NCBI RefSeq assembly: GCF_032911225.1
Contig: NZ_CP136600.1
Span: 3,348,001 to 3,412,000, forward strand
Direction of reading: 5' to 3'
Length of the DNA stretch: 64,000 bases
Origin: Thalassotalea fonticola
GTDB lineage: Bacteria > Pseudomonadota > Gammaproteobacteria > Enterobacterales > Alteromonadaceae
Position numbers and translations under genes: made by a program
Shown: positions 31,578 to 41,456 of the stretch, piece after piece
Layout of the letters: each line of letters opens with the position of its first letter
Numbering within the stretch: position 1 is the stretch's first letter
Notes under the pieces: generated by a model
Told to the model about the DNA's origin: nothing
Database searches by the model: none
Seen by the model: the letters and a program-made list of their open reading frames with translations, nothing else

Positions 31578-32729
31578 TTAATAAAGCTCGTTAGCGATCA
31601 CCTTTTTAATCAAACTGTCCATAGTGCGCTCACAAACAGGGGCTGTGCTACAGTTCATAAACGCGGTTATACTTAGGCCTTTTTCTTTGATATAGATATT
31701 TTGAGTGTGGTAACCATAGTCGAGCCCAGCATGATAATAAGCTGTGTTGTCGCCAATAGGATCTACATTAATGCCAAGGCCATAAACACCATTACTATGA
31801 TTAGGTAGAGTGCCAACAAAGTCATTTCTTATACTATCATTGATAAAGCTCTGCTCGGCAGCAACACTTTTCATAAATAATGCCATATCTTCAACACTTG
31901 ACACCACCGGCGAACTTGCTTCACTAATATTTTCCAGGTACGACTTAGTCTCGTAGGTTGTGTCGTGGTCATCAAATTGGTGATAGCCAGAAATAAAATC
32001 ACCTTGATCTTTTTCTATACCAATATAATAAGTTGCATCCATGCCAAGAGGAACCAAGATGCGCTCTCTTAATGCGATTGAATGATGCATGCCTAGTACT
32101 TGGTCCATTATTAAACCAGCCAAAAGGTAACCTGTGTTTGAATATTTACTGCTATCACCCGGTTTGAAATGAGCGGGTTGATTCAATGCAAAAACTAAGA
32201 AATCAATGTCGGTTTTAACTTTGTCCGGATCGCTAATCAACAGATCAAGATAGCCCTCATTCTCAGTGTAATTATAAATCCCACTGGTGTGATTTAACAA
32301 TTGTCGTAAAGTCATTGCAGCGCTATTAGGAATTTGATTAAGAATATCATCCGACAACCAGGTATCAATCGTATCATCCAGGTCTAGCAAGTTATCATCT
32401 GCCAGCATCGCAGCCAGTAACCCTATCATGGGTTTGCCAGCACTTGCCGTTGGCATGGTGTGATATATCTGCATCGGATTTTGTGTAGCTATATTTTCAA
32501 CCCCGGCACTGCCGAGAAATCTTTTTTCCGGACTTTCGACTAACAGTATGATGCCAGGAATGGTATCGGAAACTGTTTCATCAATAATTTGTTGATAATC
32601 CATTGTTATTACTTCTTGTACTTCAGATATTTGTGGTTTCTTATCACCTGAACTACCGCCACAAGCGGTTAACAATAGCGCGATAGAAGTGCAGAGTAAT
32701 TTTGATTTAAAGTTGTAGTTCGAAGTCAT
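31578..32729 (-). CDS. Serine hydrolase lipoprotein (class C beta-lactamase fold)
   Basis: 383 residues. Lipobox LLTAC (Cys23) followed by GGSSGDKK. Beta-lactamase/DD-peptidase fold with SxxK (TASAGKPM, Ser near 96), YxN (YSNTGYL, near 196) and a late YYHAGLDYGYH in the place of the KTG box. Probably a cell-wall or ester hydrolase; beta-lactamase activity is not implied. ATG with AAGGAATAAAC upstream. An RstA-box-like site lies 77-90 bases upstream. Confidence 0.85.
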   Translation of the reverse strand: MTSNYNFKSKLLCTSIALLLTACGGSSGDKKPQISEVQEVITMDYQQIIDETVSDTIPGIILLVESPEKRFLGSAGVENIATQNPMQIYHTMPTASAGKPMIGLLAAMLADDNLLDLDDTIDTWLSDDILNQIPNSAAMTLRQLLNHTSGIYNYTENEGYLDLLISDPDKVKTDIDFLVFALNQPAHFKPGDSSKYSNTGYLLAGLIMDQVLGMHHSIALRERILVPLGMDATYYIGIEKDQGDFISGYHQFDDHDTTYETKSYLENISEASSPVVSSVEDMALFMKSVAAEQSFINDSIRNDFVGTLPNHSNGVYGLGINVDPIGDNTAYYHAGLDYGYHTQNIYIKEKGLSITAFMNCSTAPVCERTMDSLIKKVIANELY

Positions 32730-32805
32730 GTTTATTCCTTAAGTGTTCTTGATGAACACACTATAAGAAATAATATTGTTGGAATGCGTAACAAGATCCA
32801 TCGTC

Positions 32806-32819
32806 TGTAACAAAGTGTA
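32806..32819 (-). promoter_or_regulatory. RstA-box-like site upstream of serine hydrolase gene
   Basis: The minus strand reads TACACTTTGTTACA, one mismatch from the E. coli RstA box TACATNTNGTTACA. The surrounding 43 bases (32788-32830) are strongly similar to the region upstream of mipA. Confidence 0.65.
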
Positions 32820-32868
32820 TCAACTGGTGTTACAACAATTGATACACTTTTTATTACTAGCAGTATTT

Positions 32869-34143
32869 TTATCGGTTAAAGGTCAAACAGAATTCGGCAC
32901 CGCCCAGTTCAACAGAGTCGGTAATAGAGAAGGTGGCATCGTGTAACTGGGCTATCCTTGAAACAATGGCCAGACCCATGCCGTAACCAGGGTTTTTATG
33001 AGTCTGTTCACCGCGCATAAACGGTTTCAATAATTCGCTGCGCTTTTCTTTTGGGATGCCAGGACCATCATCGCTAATAATAAATTGTAGTTTTGAACCT
33101 CTTTTTGCAATCCTTAACTTAATATTACTACAGGCATATTGTTGGGCATTATTTAGCAGATTATTAATTAACATGCTCAGGTAATTAACATCGCCGTTAA
33201 TCATCGCAACGCTATCTGCTTGCCAGTTAATAACCTTGTCATCGTCAGTTACCGATTGAACGCACTGGCTGACCAATTCATTAAGGTCGACACTTTGTTG
33301 TTCGACGGCAATCATCGATTGTTCTATCCGCGCATAATTAAGTAATACGTTGACTAAACGTTCCATTTCATCAATGTCACGACATAGATGATGTTGGTAT
33401 TTTTCTCTTTTTTGCGGGTTTTCAGTTTCCTGCAAAACCTCAATACCAAAGCGTAACCTTGCCAAAGGTGTCCGTAAGTCATGGGAAACAGCATCACTAA
33501 GCAGCTTATTGTCACTGACTAGGGTTTCAATCCGCAGGGCCATTCGGTTAAATTCATTTTCAATATCGGCGATATAAGATGTTGAGTTGATATTAATTCG
33601 TTGCTGTAGCTGGCCCTCGCCAAATGCTTTAGTCGTTCGCCGCAACTGCCTCAGTTGCTTGATCAATGGATAAAGCCAAATTAATACCACCATTAAAATG
33701 CCAATATAGAAAACACTGGTTAACAGTAGCTGAAATGAACTATTAATATTCTTCTTAACAACAGGCGGGATTATAAAAGTCAGTACTTTTTGCTGTGAAG
33801 ACAAAATAAAATGCATTGATCGGTTGTCGTCTGTTTCTAATACCAGTGGCTCTCCGGCATAAAAGGATTGTTGTAACGAGTCTGGTAAAAAGAAATCGTC
33901 TAATTGCACTAGGGCAACTGAAAACTCATCTTGTTGCCGCCAATTGGCGATGAATTGTTGAGGTTCTTGTTGCTTGTCTAGGGTTGCAGCCAGCGAGTTG
34001 CCCAGTTGACGATAAGGAGATAATTCATCCGATTCATTGATGGACTGAGTCTGATATTGGTTAAATAAATTGTCCAGAGCCCCGCCTATGCCTATCACTG
34101 CAATTAATATCACCAATAACAGCGACAAGGTTAGTTTTGGCAT
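32869..34143 (-). CDS. RstB-like sensor histidine kinase
   Basis: 424 residues. TM1 about 5-23, periplasmic loop, TM2 about 137-157, then HAMP with FGEGQLQQRI. H box SDAVSHDLRTPLARLRFGI, N box LLNNAQQYA, G1 DDGPGIP, G2 GYGMGLAIV. Closest in style to RstB. It begins just three bases after the response-regulator stop, so it is the last gene of the mipA-DUF3019-RR-HK operon. Confidence 0.9.
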   Translation of the reverse strand: MPKLTLSLLLVILIAVIGIGGALDNLFNQYQTQSINESDELSPYRQLGNSLAATLDKQQEPQQFIANWRQQDEFSVALVQLDDFFLPDSLQQSFYAGEPLVLETDDNRSMHFILSSQQKVLTFIIPPVVKKNINSSFQLLLTSVFYIGILMVVLIWLYPLIKQLRQLRRTTKAFGEGQLQQRININSTSYIADIENEFNRMALRIETLVSDNKLLSDAVSHDLRTPLARLRFGIEVLQETENPQKREKYQHHLCRDIDEMERLVNVLLNYARIEQSMIAVEQQSVDLNELVSQCVQSVTDDDKVINWQADSVAMINGDVNYLSMLINNLLNNAQQYACSNIKLRIAKRGSKLQFIISDDGPGIPKEKRSELLKPFMRGEQTHKNPGYGMGLAIVSRIAQLHDATFSITDSVELGGAEFCLTFNR

Positions 34144-34146
34144 AAG

Positions 34147-34896
34147 TTAGCCCCAGGCATTTTTAACAAATAAATAACCTTTACCCCACACTGTTTTAAT
34201 TCGATACGGATTGCTGGCATCATCGCCAAGTTTTTTGCGAATTCTTGATACCAAAATATCGATTGAACGATCAAAACCATCATATTCAATTCCTCTACGC
34301 TGGATCACCAAGTCTTTACGACTCACGACTTTATCTGCCGCCTGGGCTAGTTGCCAAAGTACATCAAATTCATTCGAAGAAATTGCCACTTTAGTGCCTG
34401 CCAGAGTAGTAGTTCGGGAATTGGCATCGATGGATAATTTACCTAAGTTTATTTTATTTTGATTAGTTTCAGACGCAACTGCCGGCGAAGAAATTCGACG
34501 AAAAAGCGCTTTGATCCTTGATAATAATACTCTTGGCTTAACTGGCTTAACCACATAGTCATCTGCGCCTAATTCTAATCCCAGCACCTCGTCAGTTTCA
34601 TGATCTCGTGCCGTCATCATTAAAATAGGTCCAAGATAAAAGGGTCGAATAGCCTGGCATACTTCAAAGCCATCTTTTACTGGCAACATAATGTCTAATA
34701 TCACCAGATCAGGCTGATCCGATTCAATTAACTCAATAGCAACGTCTCCTCGGTTAGCCAAAGTCACCAAGTATCCCTGCTCGCCCAGATAGTCGCCAAA
34801 CCATTCGGCTAGCGACATATCGTCTTCTACCAACATAATATGCTTAGCCCCGTCAGTGCCTTGCAAAAGGGTTTCGGTCAAAGTGGTTTCTGTCAA
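34147..34896 (-). CDS. RstA-like response regulator
   Basis: 249 residues with about 17 extra N-terminal residues before IMLVEDDMSLAEWFGDYL. Phospho-acceptor Asp in LVILDIMLPVKDG, Lys in DDYVVKPVKPRVLL, and an OmpR winged helix ending RSIDILVSRIRKKLGDD and TVWGKGYLFV. RstA-type assignment is supported by RstA boxes upstream of its own operon. The start overlaps the DUF3019 stop by four bases. Confidence 0.9.
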   Translation of the reverse strand: MTETTLTETLLQGTDGAKHIMLVEDDMSLAEWFGDYLGEQGYLVTLANRGDVAIELIESDQPDLVILDIMLPVKDGFEVCQAIRPFYLGPILMMTARDHETDEVLGLELGADDYVVKPVKPRVLLSRIKALFRRISSPAVASETNQNKINLGKLSIDANSRTTTLAGTKVAISSNEFDVLWQLAQAADKVVSRKDLVIQRRGIEYDGFDRSIDILVSRIRKKLGDDASNPYRIKTVWGKGYLFVKNAWG

Positions 34897-35342
34897 AATA
34901 ATCTCCAGGTTGATTTCGCCCGTTTAGATGATTTGTATACCCAGGCCACAGGTATTCGTGCACGAGCTAAATCTGTTTCTGATTGCTGTTTACGTAAGGC
35001 AAAGTCATTGCTTAAAGTTGATTGGAAATCAAAATTGAGTTCACCTTTAGCCTGTTGCTGCCAGCACTTAATTGTTTTAATTGTTGTTATATTTACCAAG
35101 CAGTAATCGCCAACTTTTGGGTGTCGCCAGCTAAAGGTCACCTCAAGATAGCATTTTTGTCCTTTACGTAAGGCAATACAGCGCTTGGGGGTTACTTTCA
35201 ATTGCGCTAACTGTGCTTTGTTGTCTTGAGTTCCATCGGCATTAGCCGAGACAGAGGTAAAACAGCAGGCAATACACAGAAAAACAGCTAGTTTTAGGTA
35301 TGGTATCAGGCTATAGATTTTATTTGTATTTAGAGTCAGCAT
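34893..35342 (-). CDS. DUF3019 family exported protein
   Basis: 149 residues with a signal sequence (LAVFLCIACCFTSVSANA). DUF3019 signature LKVTPKRCIALRKGQKCYLEVTFSW, followed by YCLVNI and IKCWQQ; four cysteines in the mature part are likely two disulfides. Usually encoded between mipA and a two-component system, as here. ATG 35342 chosen because AGGGGAA lies eight bases upstream; the ORF can be extended to 35366. Overlaps the regulator start by four bases. Confidence 0.85.
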   Translation of the reverse strand: MLTLNTNKIYSLIPYLKLAVFLCIACCFTSVSANADGTQDNKAQLAQLKVTPKRCIALRKGQKCYLEVTFSWRHPKVGDYCLVNITTIKTIKCWQQQAKGELNFDFQSTLSNDFALRKQQSETDLARARIPVAWVYKSSKRAKSTWRLF

Positions 35343-35355
35343 CTTTATGTTCCCC

Positions 35356-36213
35356 TTAAAATACATAACTAAGACTGGTACGAAATGATGTCGCTACTGA
35401 GTCCAATTTTGAAAATTTAGGACTATCGGTAATTTCATCGGATCTTGTCACGGCTCGGGCAGTCGCCCTGAATACCCAGTCTTCAGTAATAGGGTAAGTA
35501 ACCCCGATTTCAGTACTAAAATTCACACTAGCATCTGCTTCATAATCATCTAAACTAGTCGTGGCTGCTGTCTCTGCTGATACTCCTACATAGTAGTCAT
35601 TTAGCTTGGCTGAGACATATTCTGCGCCGATAATGCCGTGAAAATTCCAGTTTCGATATTGCCAGCTTCTGCCGATTAGTGCTGAAGCAGTGGTACCGTC
35701 ATGATCACCAGATGCATCCTGATTGAGCGAAAATTGCACGATATTATTACCCCAATATCCAGACAGTCGACCGCCGACCATAAATTCACTTTTATCATCA
35801 GAATAGCGACCGTTAGATTCGAAGCTACTTTCCGCCCAATCAGTGGTCGCCATTAAGTCGAATGACCAATGATCATTGTTAAAGGCGTTATAACCAAAAA
35901 CTATTCCATGGCCACTTTCACTATAGTTTTCAATAAATAAATTATTCCAAGCATAGTTACCATTAATAATCAGATCCGTAGAACTATTGCTACTTTTTCC
36001 GCCACTATCTCTAAAAGTCGCTTCATCGCGCACTATATGCATTAAACCAATTTCGAAGTAGTTTTCTGTGCTAACTACTGCCTGAGTATTGTTTCTGAGG
36101 TTTTGACTAATATCGTTAGCAAAGCTGGTACTAGAAAAACTAGCACCAGCAAAAATCATCGCAGCCAAAGGCATGCATGGGATAAGTGATTTGTTTATTT
36201 TTAAATTATTCAT
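35356..36213 (-). CDS. MipA/OmpV family outer-membrane protein
   Basis: 285 residues. Signal peptide ending TSFAND, then a beta-barrel pattern: YFEIGLMHIVRDEATFRDSGGKSS, WSFDLMATTD, YWGNNIVQF, ending SFRTSLSYVF with terminal Phe. MipA/OmpV proteins are outer-membrane proteins, some scaffolding murein enzymes. First gene of a four-gene operon with DUF3019 and RstAB-like genes. An exact RstA box lies about 80 bases upstream. Confidence 0.85.
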   Translation of the reverse strand: MNNLKINKSLIPCMPLAAMIFAGASFSSTSFANDISQNLRNNTQAVVSTENYFEIGLMHIVRDEATFRDSGGKSSNSSTDLIINGNYAWNNLFIENYSESGHGIVFGYNAFNNDHWSFDLMATTDWAESSFESNGRYSDDKSEFMVGGRLSGYWGNNIVQFSLNQDASGDHDGTTASALIGRSWQYRNWNFHGIIGAEYVSAKLNDYYVGVSAETAATTSLDDYEADASVNFSTEIGVTYPITEDWVFRATARAVTRSDEITDSPKFSKLDSVATSFRTSLSYVF

Positions 36214-36619
36214 CGGTTTTTACTTGTCATGTTAAAGTCCATTTCATTATGCCGGCGTACAAAATAAATTGACGTAACAAGGTCCATCATCTGTAACAAA
36301 ATGTAACAACTGATGTAAATTGCAATTGCAGCAGATATATTTATTACTTTGTTGCAGTAAATATGCAATCAATAGCCAACCAAACCCTATAAAGCCGTTA
36401 CAACTGTATGTTTTATCAATTAAAATACTAATTATAAAAAGGCGGTTATTGAATCCTATTTGGCTGAAATTATCAAGCCTAAGACAGCTCAAAACAGACC
36501 AACAGATAAACCCTAATAGTCGATGTTTTTTTGGTAATTACAGTCAGAAAAAAGTGTAGTTTTGCAATAAAAGAATGTGCGGTTTAGACATTCAAACTCG
36601 CATTAATAGTTGTAGGTTT
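36214..36619. other. Gene-free interval upstream of mipA-like gene
   Basis: About 400 bases between the mipA-like start and the sulfatase stop. It holds the mipA promoter region with the RstA box near 36.3 kb. I see nothing else: the short frames here lack starts, signals and homology. Confidence 0.6.
36292..36305 (-). promoter_or_regulatory. RstA box upstream of mipA operon
   Basis: The minus strand reads TACATTTTGTTACA, an exact match to the published E. coli RstA box TACATNTNGTTACA. A further GTTAC lies one turn downstream. Confidence 0.75.
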
Positions 36620-38272
36620 TTAGAGCTGACTTTGAGATAGTAGGGTGAAGTACAATGACTCCATTTTAGCAGATGTTATTTGTCTGTTATCTTCGCTTTT
36701 ACTCAATCTATCCCAAATATACCAAGGCATTTCATAAAAGCGTTTCCCTGATACATCAATGGTTTTGCCATTTTCAATAAATAATGAAATGTTGGTTTTG
36801 TTGTCCAATGTATATTTAATCTCTTTGCCAAAAATTGACGGTAAATGATCGCCGGTAATAAAAATAATTGAGTTTGGATCAAGCTCAATCAGCGCCTTAA
36901 TATATTCAGCGATGGCTTTAGTTCGATAATAAAACTGATTTGATATTCTTTTTACTCTTTCGTCTGCATGAATAACATTACTGATGTCAGGCCTTTTGTT
37001 TAAGTCCCGAGCAAATGGCATATGGCCGTACATTCCTAATACATAATTAAAAATGGGTTGGTCTGTTTTGCTTAAAGTAGCCCTGAGATTATTCAAATTA
37101 TAATCAAACAGTTCACCGTCAAATATTGGCCCCTCACCATTTAGCCGCATAAAGCCTATTTGCTCTTCAATAAACGTTACCTTGCTAAAGTCCAAACTTT
37201 TATATGCTTGCTTGGAATTGAAAAAGGATGGGCTGGCAGCAATCGTTGCTAACGTTTGATAGTTATGTTGATTTAAGTGGTTAACAAAGCTGCTGGTGAT
37301 ATTGCCTTGCATGACATTAAATTCGATTTGATTTACTTTTGATAATGCCTTCACTCCGGTTAACAGTTCAAATTCAGCCTGCGCTGTGCCTCCACCGTAA
37401 ATAGGAGAAGTAACGAACGAGAAACTCTTTTGATTGTTGAGATATTGGTTTAGCTCCTGCGCTAATATTGGCTGAGTAAATTCTATGTTTTGTATCAATC
37501 GCGGATCGAAAAAGCTTTCAAGCGCGATGATATGAATGTTTTTAGCTTGTTTAAGGTCGCCAGGAAATAATGTTTTGTGGATATCAATTTGACTCTCACT
37601 GGCTTTAAATTGGTTAAGTTGTTTATTATTACTATTTTCATTATTGGCATAATAAATAAAGCTTGAGAACTTACCATTTTCTCTGATGGTATCTTCTTGT
37701 GACCACACAGAATAATTAAATATTTGTTTATGGTAATGAATAAATGCGCTGGATGTTAATGCAAAGAAGGCTGAAGCTATTATTAATAAGCGCACTGTAA
37801 TCGATAGATTATATTCACTTTTTTGTAAATTTTTTGATGCGCTGTAGGCTAATACCACTATCGAAGCAGGTATAAGTAAGAAAATAAACACTGTGCCTAC
37901 TGCCATTTCTAATTCAAATTCAAATATCGAAATCATATTCTGAAAATCAGATGGCAGAGGCATGCGCATTAAATAGTTGTAAAACAGATCAAACATTAAA
38001 TACAAAACTAAGAAAGGCACTAGAGGAAAAAAATAGCGTACAAAACGACTGTTAATTTTTGGAAAAAACAAGGTCAACGAACACATTATGATAAAAGGTA
38101 CTTCTATCCAATAAAATTGTTCGGTGAAAAAACGACCAGAACTGCCAAGCTCAGACCATAAGTAGGAATAATCCATGTAAACAATTATAGAGAGGTAGGC
38201 TAAAACTAAAAATATGGTGGTACGGCTAAAAGCTCTCACTTTGTTATTATTAAGTCTTAAACTTGCGAACAT
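36620..38272 (-). CDS. LTA-synthase-like membrane sulfatase
   Basis: 550 residues. Four to five TM helices in the first about 190 residues, then a periplasmic alkaline-phosphatase/sulfatase domain: IIALESFFD (metal Glu), YGGGTAQAEFELLTG (nucleophile Thr), MYGHMPFARD and FITGDHLPS (metal Asp-His). This is the lipoteichoic-acid-synthase/OpgB-like layout; in Gram-negatives such enzymes move phosphoglycerol or phosphoethanolamine onto glycans or lipids. The exact substrate is unknown. Confidence 0.85.
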   Translation of the reverse strand: MFASLRLNNNKVRAFSRTTIFLVLAYLSIIVYMDYSYLWSELGSSGRFFTEQFYWIEVPFIIMCSLTLFFPKINSRFVRYFFPLVPFLVLYLMFDLFYNYLMRMPLPSDFQNMISIFEFELEMAVGTVFIFLLIPASIVVLAYSASKNLQKSEYNLSITVRLLIIASAFFALTSSAFIHYHKQIFNYSVWSQEDTIRENGKFSSFIYYANNENSNNKQLNQFKASESQIDIHKTLFPGDLKQAKNIHIIALESFFDPRLIQNIEFTQPILAQELNQYLNNQKSFSFVTSPIYGGGTAQAEFELLTGVKALSKVNQIEFNVMQGNITSSFVNHLNQHNYQTLATIAASPSFFNSKQAYKSLDFSKVTFIEEQIGFMRLNGEGPIFDGELFDYNLNNLRATLSKTDQPIFNYVLGMYGHMPFARDLNKRPDISNVIHADERVKRISNQFYYRTKAIAEYIKALIELDPNSIIFITGDHLPSIFGKEIKYTLDNKTNISLFIENGKTIDVSGKRFYEMPWYIWDRLSKSEDNRQITSAKMESLYFTLLSQSQL

Positions 38273-38410
38273 ATTTTTCTAATATCTTGGTTATTATTGT
38301 TTTAGTTTGTAAAATTAAATCAGCCATTTATTTAAAACTCCGAGGACAATATCAGCACAAATCAGGCTTCCTTGCCCAAATTGTGCATTTTACCAAGTTG
38401 ATTATTAGTA

Positions 38411-40474
38411 TTAACTTTCAGTTGTTGATAATAACCGCTTGGTTAACATTGGTAACAACAATATTAACATCCATGGCGTTATGCTACCACCACCGCCACC
38501 ACCAAAACTAGGTCGGCTAGACTTGAACGCAGGTTTTGTCTTATCTACACGATTATTACGTACTGGCGCTTGAGCCCGTTTTTGTCTTGCTGCTTGCTCT
38601 TTTGCAACACGCTGCTTGTTGTTGCGGTCAATATTTTGCGCGGCAAATTGCTCTTCTCGCATTACTAACATAGAGGTGTAGTTTGTCACTAAACCATACT
38701 CTATCGCTAAGTCGGTAATTGCTTGCTCAATATCAGAGTCTTGACCAAAGTAATCCATTTTATCTTGTAAGTTTTCAATCGTTGCAAAGGCCCATAAGCG
38801 TTCAATTTCAGGATTTAACGTGCTTTCTTGAGCTAAATTAAAGCGAGTACTATAACGCTTATCTTGGCCTGACACTTTCCCGTTAATGATTAATTCAACG
38901 TCTTGGTTTTCATTGCCATAGTAGTGACCAAACACAATAAGCTGTTGGCCGCGGTATAAAGTATTTATTTGCTTGGGTGTTACATCCTTTACTTTTACAC
39001 CTTTAATTTTCACATCAATATCATGAAATGCTTGAAAACCCAGTTTTGCTGTAGCCTGCATTAACTGCCCAACTATGTCATCGCTGTTTGAAACATTAAT
39101 AGCAAAACCATTTGATACCTTCACCATTCCTTCTAGTAGAGGTCGGTTCGCACTGTTACCCATTACAAAGGTAAACAGTCTTACATCATGCTCACTTAAT
39201 AAGTTAATGAATGCCTTTTTTTCTGTTGTGCCAACATTAGTAACACCATCAGTCACCAAAATAATGGCACTACTACGGTCATCATCTAAACTTTTAATAG
39301 CCAATTTCATCCCGTGATACATATTCGTACTGTTGCCCGGTACTTCAGCAGCTAGTTGATTAGCCCAATGTATAATATTTTCCTTTGTTGCATTAACATA
39401 GCCATTAGTAATTTCTTCAGCGCGGCTGTTAAAAATAACAATTTTAAAACGATCATTACTATTCATTTTATCTAAGCTTTTAGTAACACCGTCTACCATA
39501 CTTTGATATTTAGCACTCATAGAGCCTGAATAATCGAGCACAAAAATCCAATCCCTACCTTCTGTAATTGGTGCTAAATCTTCAGCCGGCGTTACGGTCA
39601 TCATAAAGGTACCGCGCTCTTTGCCTGGCTCTTTATAGGTCACCAGATCAACCGTTCCAGGTAAACCGTCTTGCAAGCGCCAATACACGACAATATCTTG
39701 CTCTAATGAAAACGCAGCCGGTGTGGTCAATTGACTCGTTTGAGTTGCAGCACCTTCTTCTGCTATGTGCTGACCACGCTTTGAATCAAAGTTAACGCTC
39801 CATTCGTTCGCTGATGTTTGTTGAATAAGCGCTTGCGGATGTTTAGGCAAACGAAATTCATCAATAGGGTAACTTGAACGAAATGTTAGGTTAAAACTAA
39901 AATGCTCTTGCACTTTATTTTGATAATTCCAAAATGACAGTTTTTGTTCGTCAACACCACCATCTTCAAGCGGGTATACATACCGTCCTATAGAAGTTTC
40001 AACGTGTGCGGCTTGTATATAAGTAAGCTTTATTCGCACATCTTGCCCGGCACGAACCGGATATACTTTTGAGTCAAAAGTTCGATAATCATCTTGCTCA
40101 GTGAGCGCGACTTCTCTACCGGCTTGTTTCTCTTGTTGGTATAGTTGGCGAGCTTGCTCTTTTTCAACCACTTCACCAATCACTGGTTGCCCATCTATCC
40201 AATAGGCAAATTCGCCAACCGCAGCTTTATCTGGTACTGGAAATGAATAAGTCGCTTCAAGATCGATAGCGTGCGGGTTAAAGAATACTTGCTCAATACT
40301 CGTTACCGCATAGCCATCTTCAATAACGACATTAACATGATGTTGTTTTATTTCTAACGGTGGTAATGAACCGTCCTTAGGGGTAAGCAAGCCACTGGCA
40401 AAGCTTACATGACTGCAAGCAATAGCCCCTAAACATAAGGTGTTAATCATTATTTTAGTGATAAAGTTGTTCAT
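38411..40474 (-). CDS. VIT and VWA domain protein with GlyGly-CTERM tail
   Basis: 687 residues: signal peptide (to SFAS), VIT domain (about 35-160, with QVFFNPHAIDLEATYSFPVP), and VWA domain from about 308 with MIDAS DYSGSMS (314-320) and LVTDGVTNVG. The C terminus is a Lys/Arg-rich linker, SFGGGGGGS, a hydrophobic helix and a basic end, i.e. a GlyGly-CTERM signal for rhombosortase and export to the surface. It resembles marine inter-alpha-trypsin-inhibitor-like proteins. No rhombosortase gene is seen here. Confidence 0.88.
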   Translation of the reverse strand: MNNFITKIMINTLCLGAIACSHVSFASGLLTPKDGSLPPLEIKQHHVNVVIEDGYAVTSIEQVFFNPHAIDLEATYSFPVPDKAAVGEFAYWIDGQPVIGEVVEKEQARQLYQQEKQAGREVALTEQDDYRTFDSKVYPVRAGQDVRIKLTYIQAAHVETSIGRYVYPLEDGGVDEQKLSFWNYQNKVQEHFSFNLTFRSSYPIDEFRLPKHPQALIQQTSANEWSVNFDSKRGQHIAEEGAATQTSQLTTPAAFSLEQDIVVYWRLQDGLPGTVDLVTYKEPGKERGTFMMTVTPAEDLAPITEGRDWIFVLDYSGSMSAKYQSMVDGVTKSLDKMNSNDRFKIVIFNSRAEEITNGYVNATKENIIHWANQLAAEVPGNSTNMYHGMKLAIKSLDDDRSSAIILVTDGVTNVGTTEKKAFINLLSEHDVRLFTFVMGNSANRPLLEGMVKVSNGFAINVSNSDDIVGQLMQATAKLGFQAFHDIDVKIKGVKVKDVTPKQINTLYRGQQLIVFGHYYGNENQDVELIINGKVSGQDKRYSTRFNLAQESTLNPEIERLWAFATIENLQDKMDYFGQDSDIEQAITDLAIEYGLVTNYTSMLVMREEQFAAQNIDRNNKQRVAKEQAARQKRAQAPVRNNRVDKTKPAFKSSRPSFGGGGGGSITPWMLILLLPMLTKRLLSTTES

Positions 40475-40596
40475 ATGTTTTCCTTATTTTATAACGATAA
40501 CAATTTGTTATCGGTTTGATTTGGAAATTGAACATTGAAACAACAGACACATATAGGCAACCAAAACACTAAAAGTTTAAAACCTGCAGCGGTTTA

Positions 40597-40613
40597 GTAT
40601 CGTATATCGATAC
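40597..40613. promoter_or_regulatory. Dyad GTAT-N9-ATAC downstream of XRE gene
   Basis: GTATCGTATATCGATAC, a near-perfect palindrome in the promoter region of the VIT/VWA gene. Possible operator of the adjacent XRE regulator. Confidence 0.35.
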
Positions 40614-40663
40614 CTTTGGTTAATTAATTGTTAACTAAAGGTGGGGTTATAGCTGGTATGATT

Positions 40664-41419
40664 TTAGTCGCTACTTTGATATGGCTTATTTTTAAGTAGA
40701 TGCTGCGATAAGCCAAAACGCCAACTGCGTATGGCAAGAACAACGGTGATGCCATTACGATCATCTAAAGGTAAGCTCGAGTCTTCATGATTTAGTACTT
40801 CAAACTCTTGCGCAATACGTTTAAGTTTACGTTGAAATTCACTATTACTGGCGCTTGATAACATTCCATTTAACACTAATAAACATTCATCATCTTGGCT
40901 AAATCTGGAATTGAAAAATTCTTGCCCGATGTATTGCTGGAAAAATGCTTGAATAGGGCCATTATCTCGCCAGCCAAAATTTGCGCCTACCAATAGCTTT
41001 ATTCTATTTCCGGGTAATAACTCAATAATCTTTAGTTTATCTAAACGTGCTAGCTTTTGAATACAATAGGTTTCTTCGAGCTGGTAATACTCAACAATTT
41101 CCATCATTGTCCATTTATTAAGGACACAAACAGTGATTAATAATAACCCGAGATCTTTAGTAATTTCTTGTTCTTGTTCAACCGTTAATTGTTGTAGGTT
41201 GGTTTGCTGTTCAGACATTGCTCGCACTAAATCAGATATTTCCATATCCATCATTTGGCAAATTTGATCAAGTCTATTTAAAGAAATATTCTCTTCTGAA
41301 AACAATCGCTTAATACTTGCTTGAGCCAAACCTAAATGTTTTGCTACATCAGCATAAGTATAGCCATGCGCCTTTAAGGCTTTTTTCAAAGCAATTAATA
41401 GTGAACTTGTTTGTGCCAT
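40664..41419 (-). CDS. XRE family transcriptional regulator
   Basis: 251 residues. N-terminal Cro/C1-type HTH: LKKALKAHGYTYADVAKHLG, LAQASIKRLFSEENISL, LDQICQMMDMEISDL (residues about 8-66). The remaining about 185 residues form a helical effector-like domain without a recognised name (MMEIVEYYQLEETYCIQKLARL, then RRKLKRIAQEFEVLNHED). It is divergent from the aas-like gene, which it may control. ATG start. Confidence 0.85.
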   Translation of the reverse strand: MAQTSSLLIALKKALKAHGYTYADVAKHLGLAQASIKRLFSEENISLNRLDQICQMMDMEISDLVRAMSEQQTNLQQLTVEQEQEITKDLGLLLITVCVLNKWTMMEIVEYYQLEETYCIQKLARLDKLKIIELLPGNRIKLLVGANFGWRDNGPIQAFFQQYIGQEFFNSRFSQDDECLLVLNGMLSSASNSEFQRKLKRIAQEFEVLNHEDSSLPLDDRNGITVVLAIRSWRFGLSQHLLKNKPYQSSD

Positions 41420-41456
41420 AGGTTACTCTAGTTATTGTTGATTATTTAGCCTCAAG

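Noticed and set aside
36247..36559. Short ORFs upstream of mipA on both strands
   Set aside because: They cross the RstA box and promoter region and have no recognisable features.
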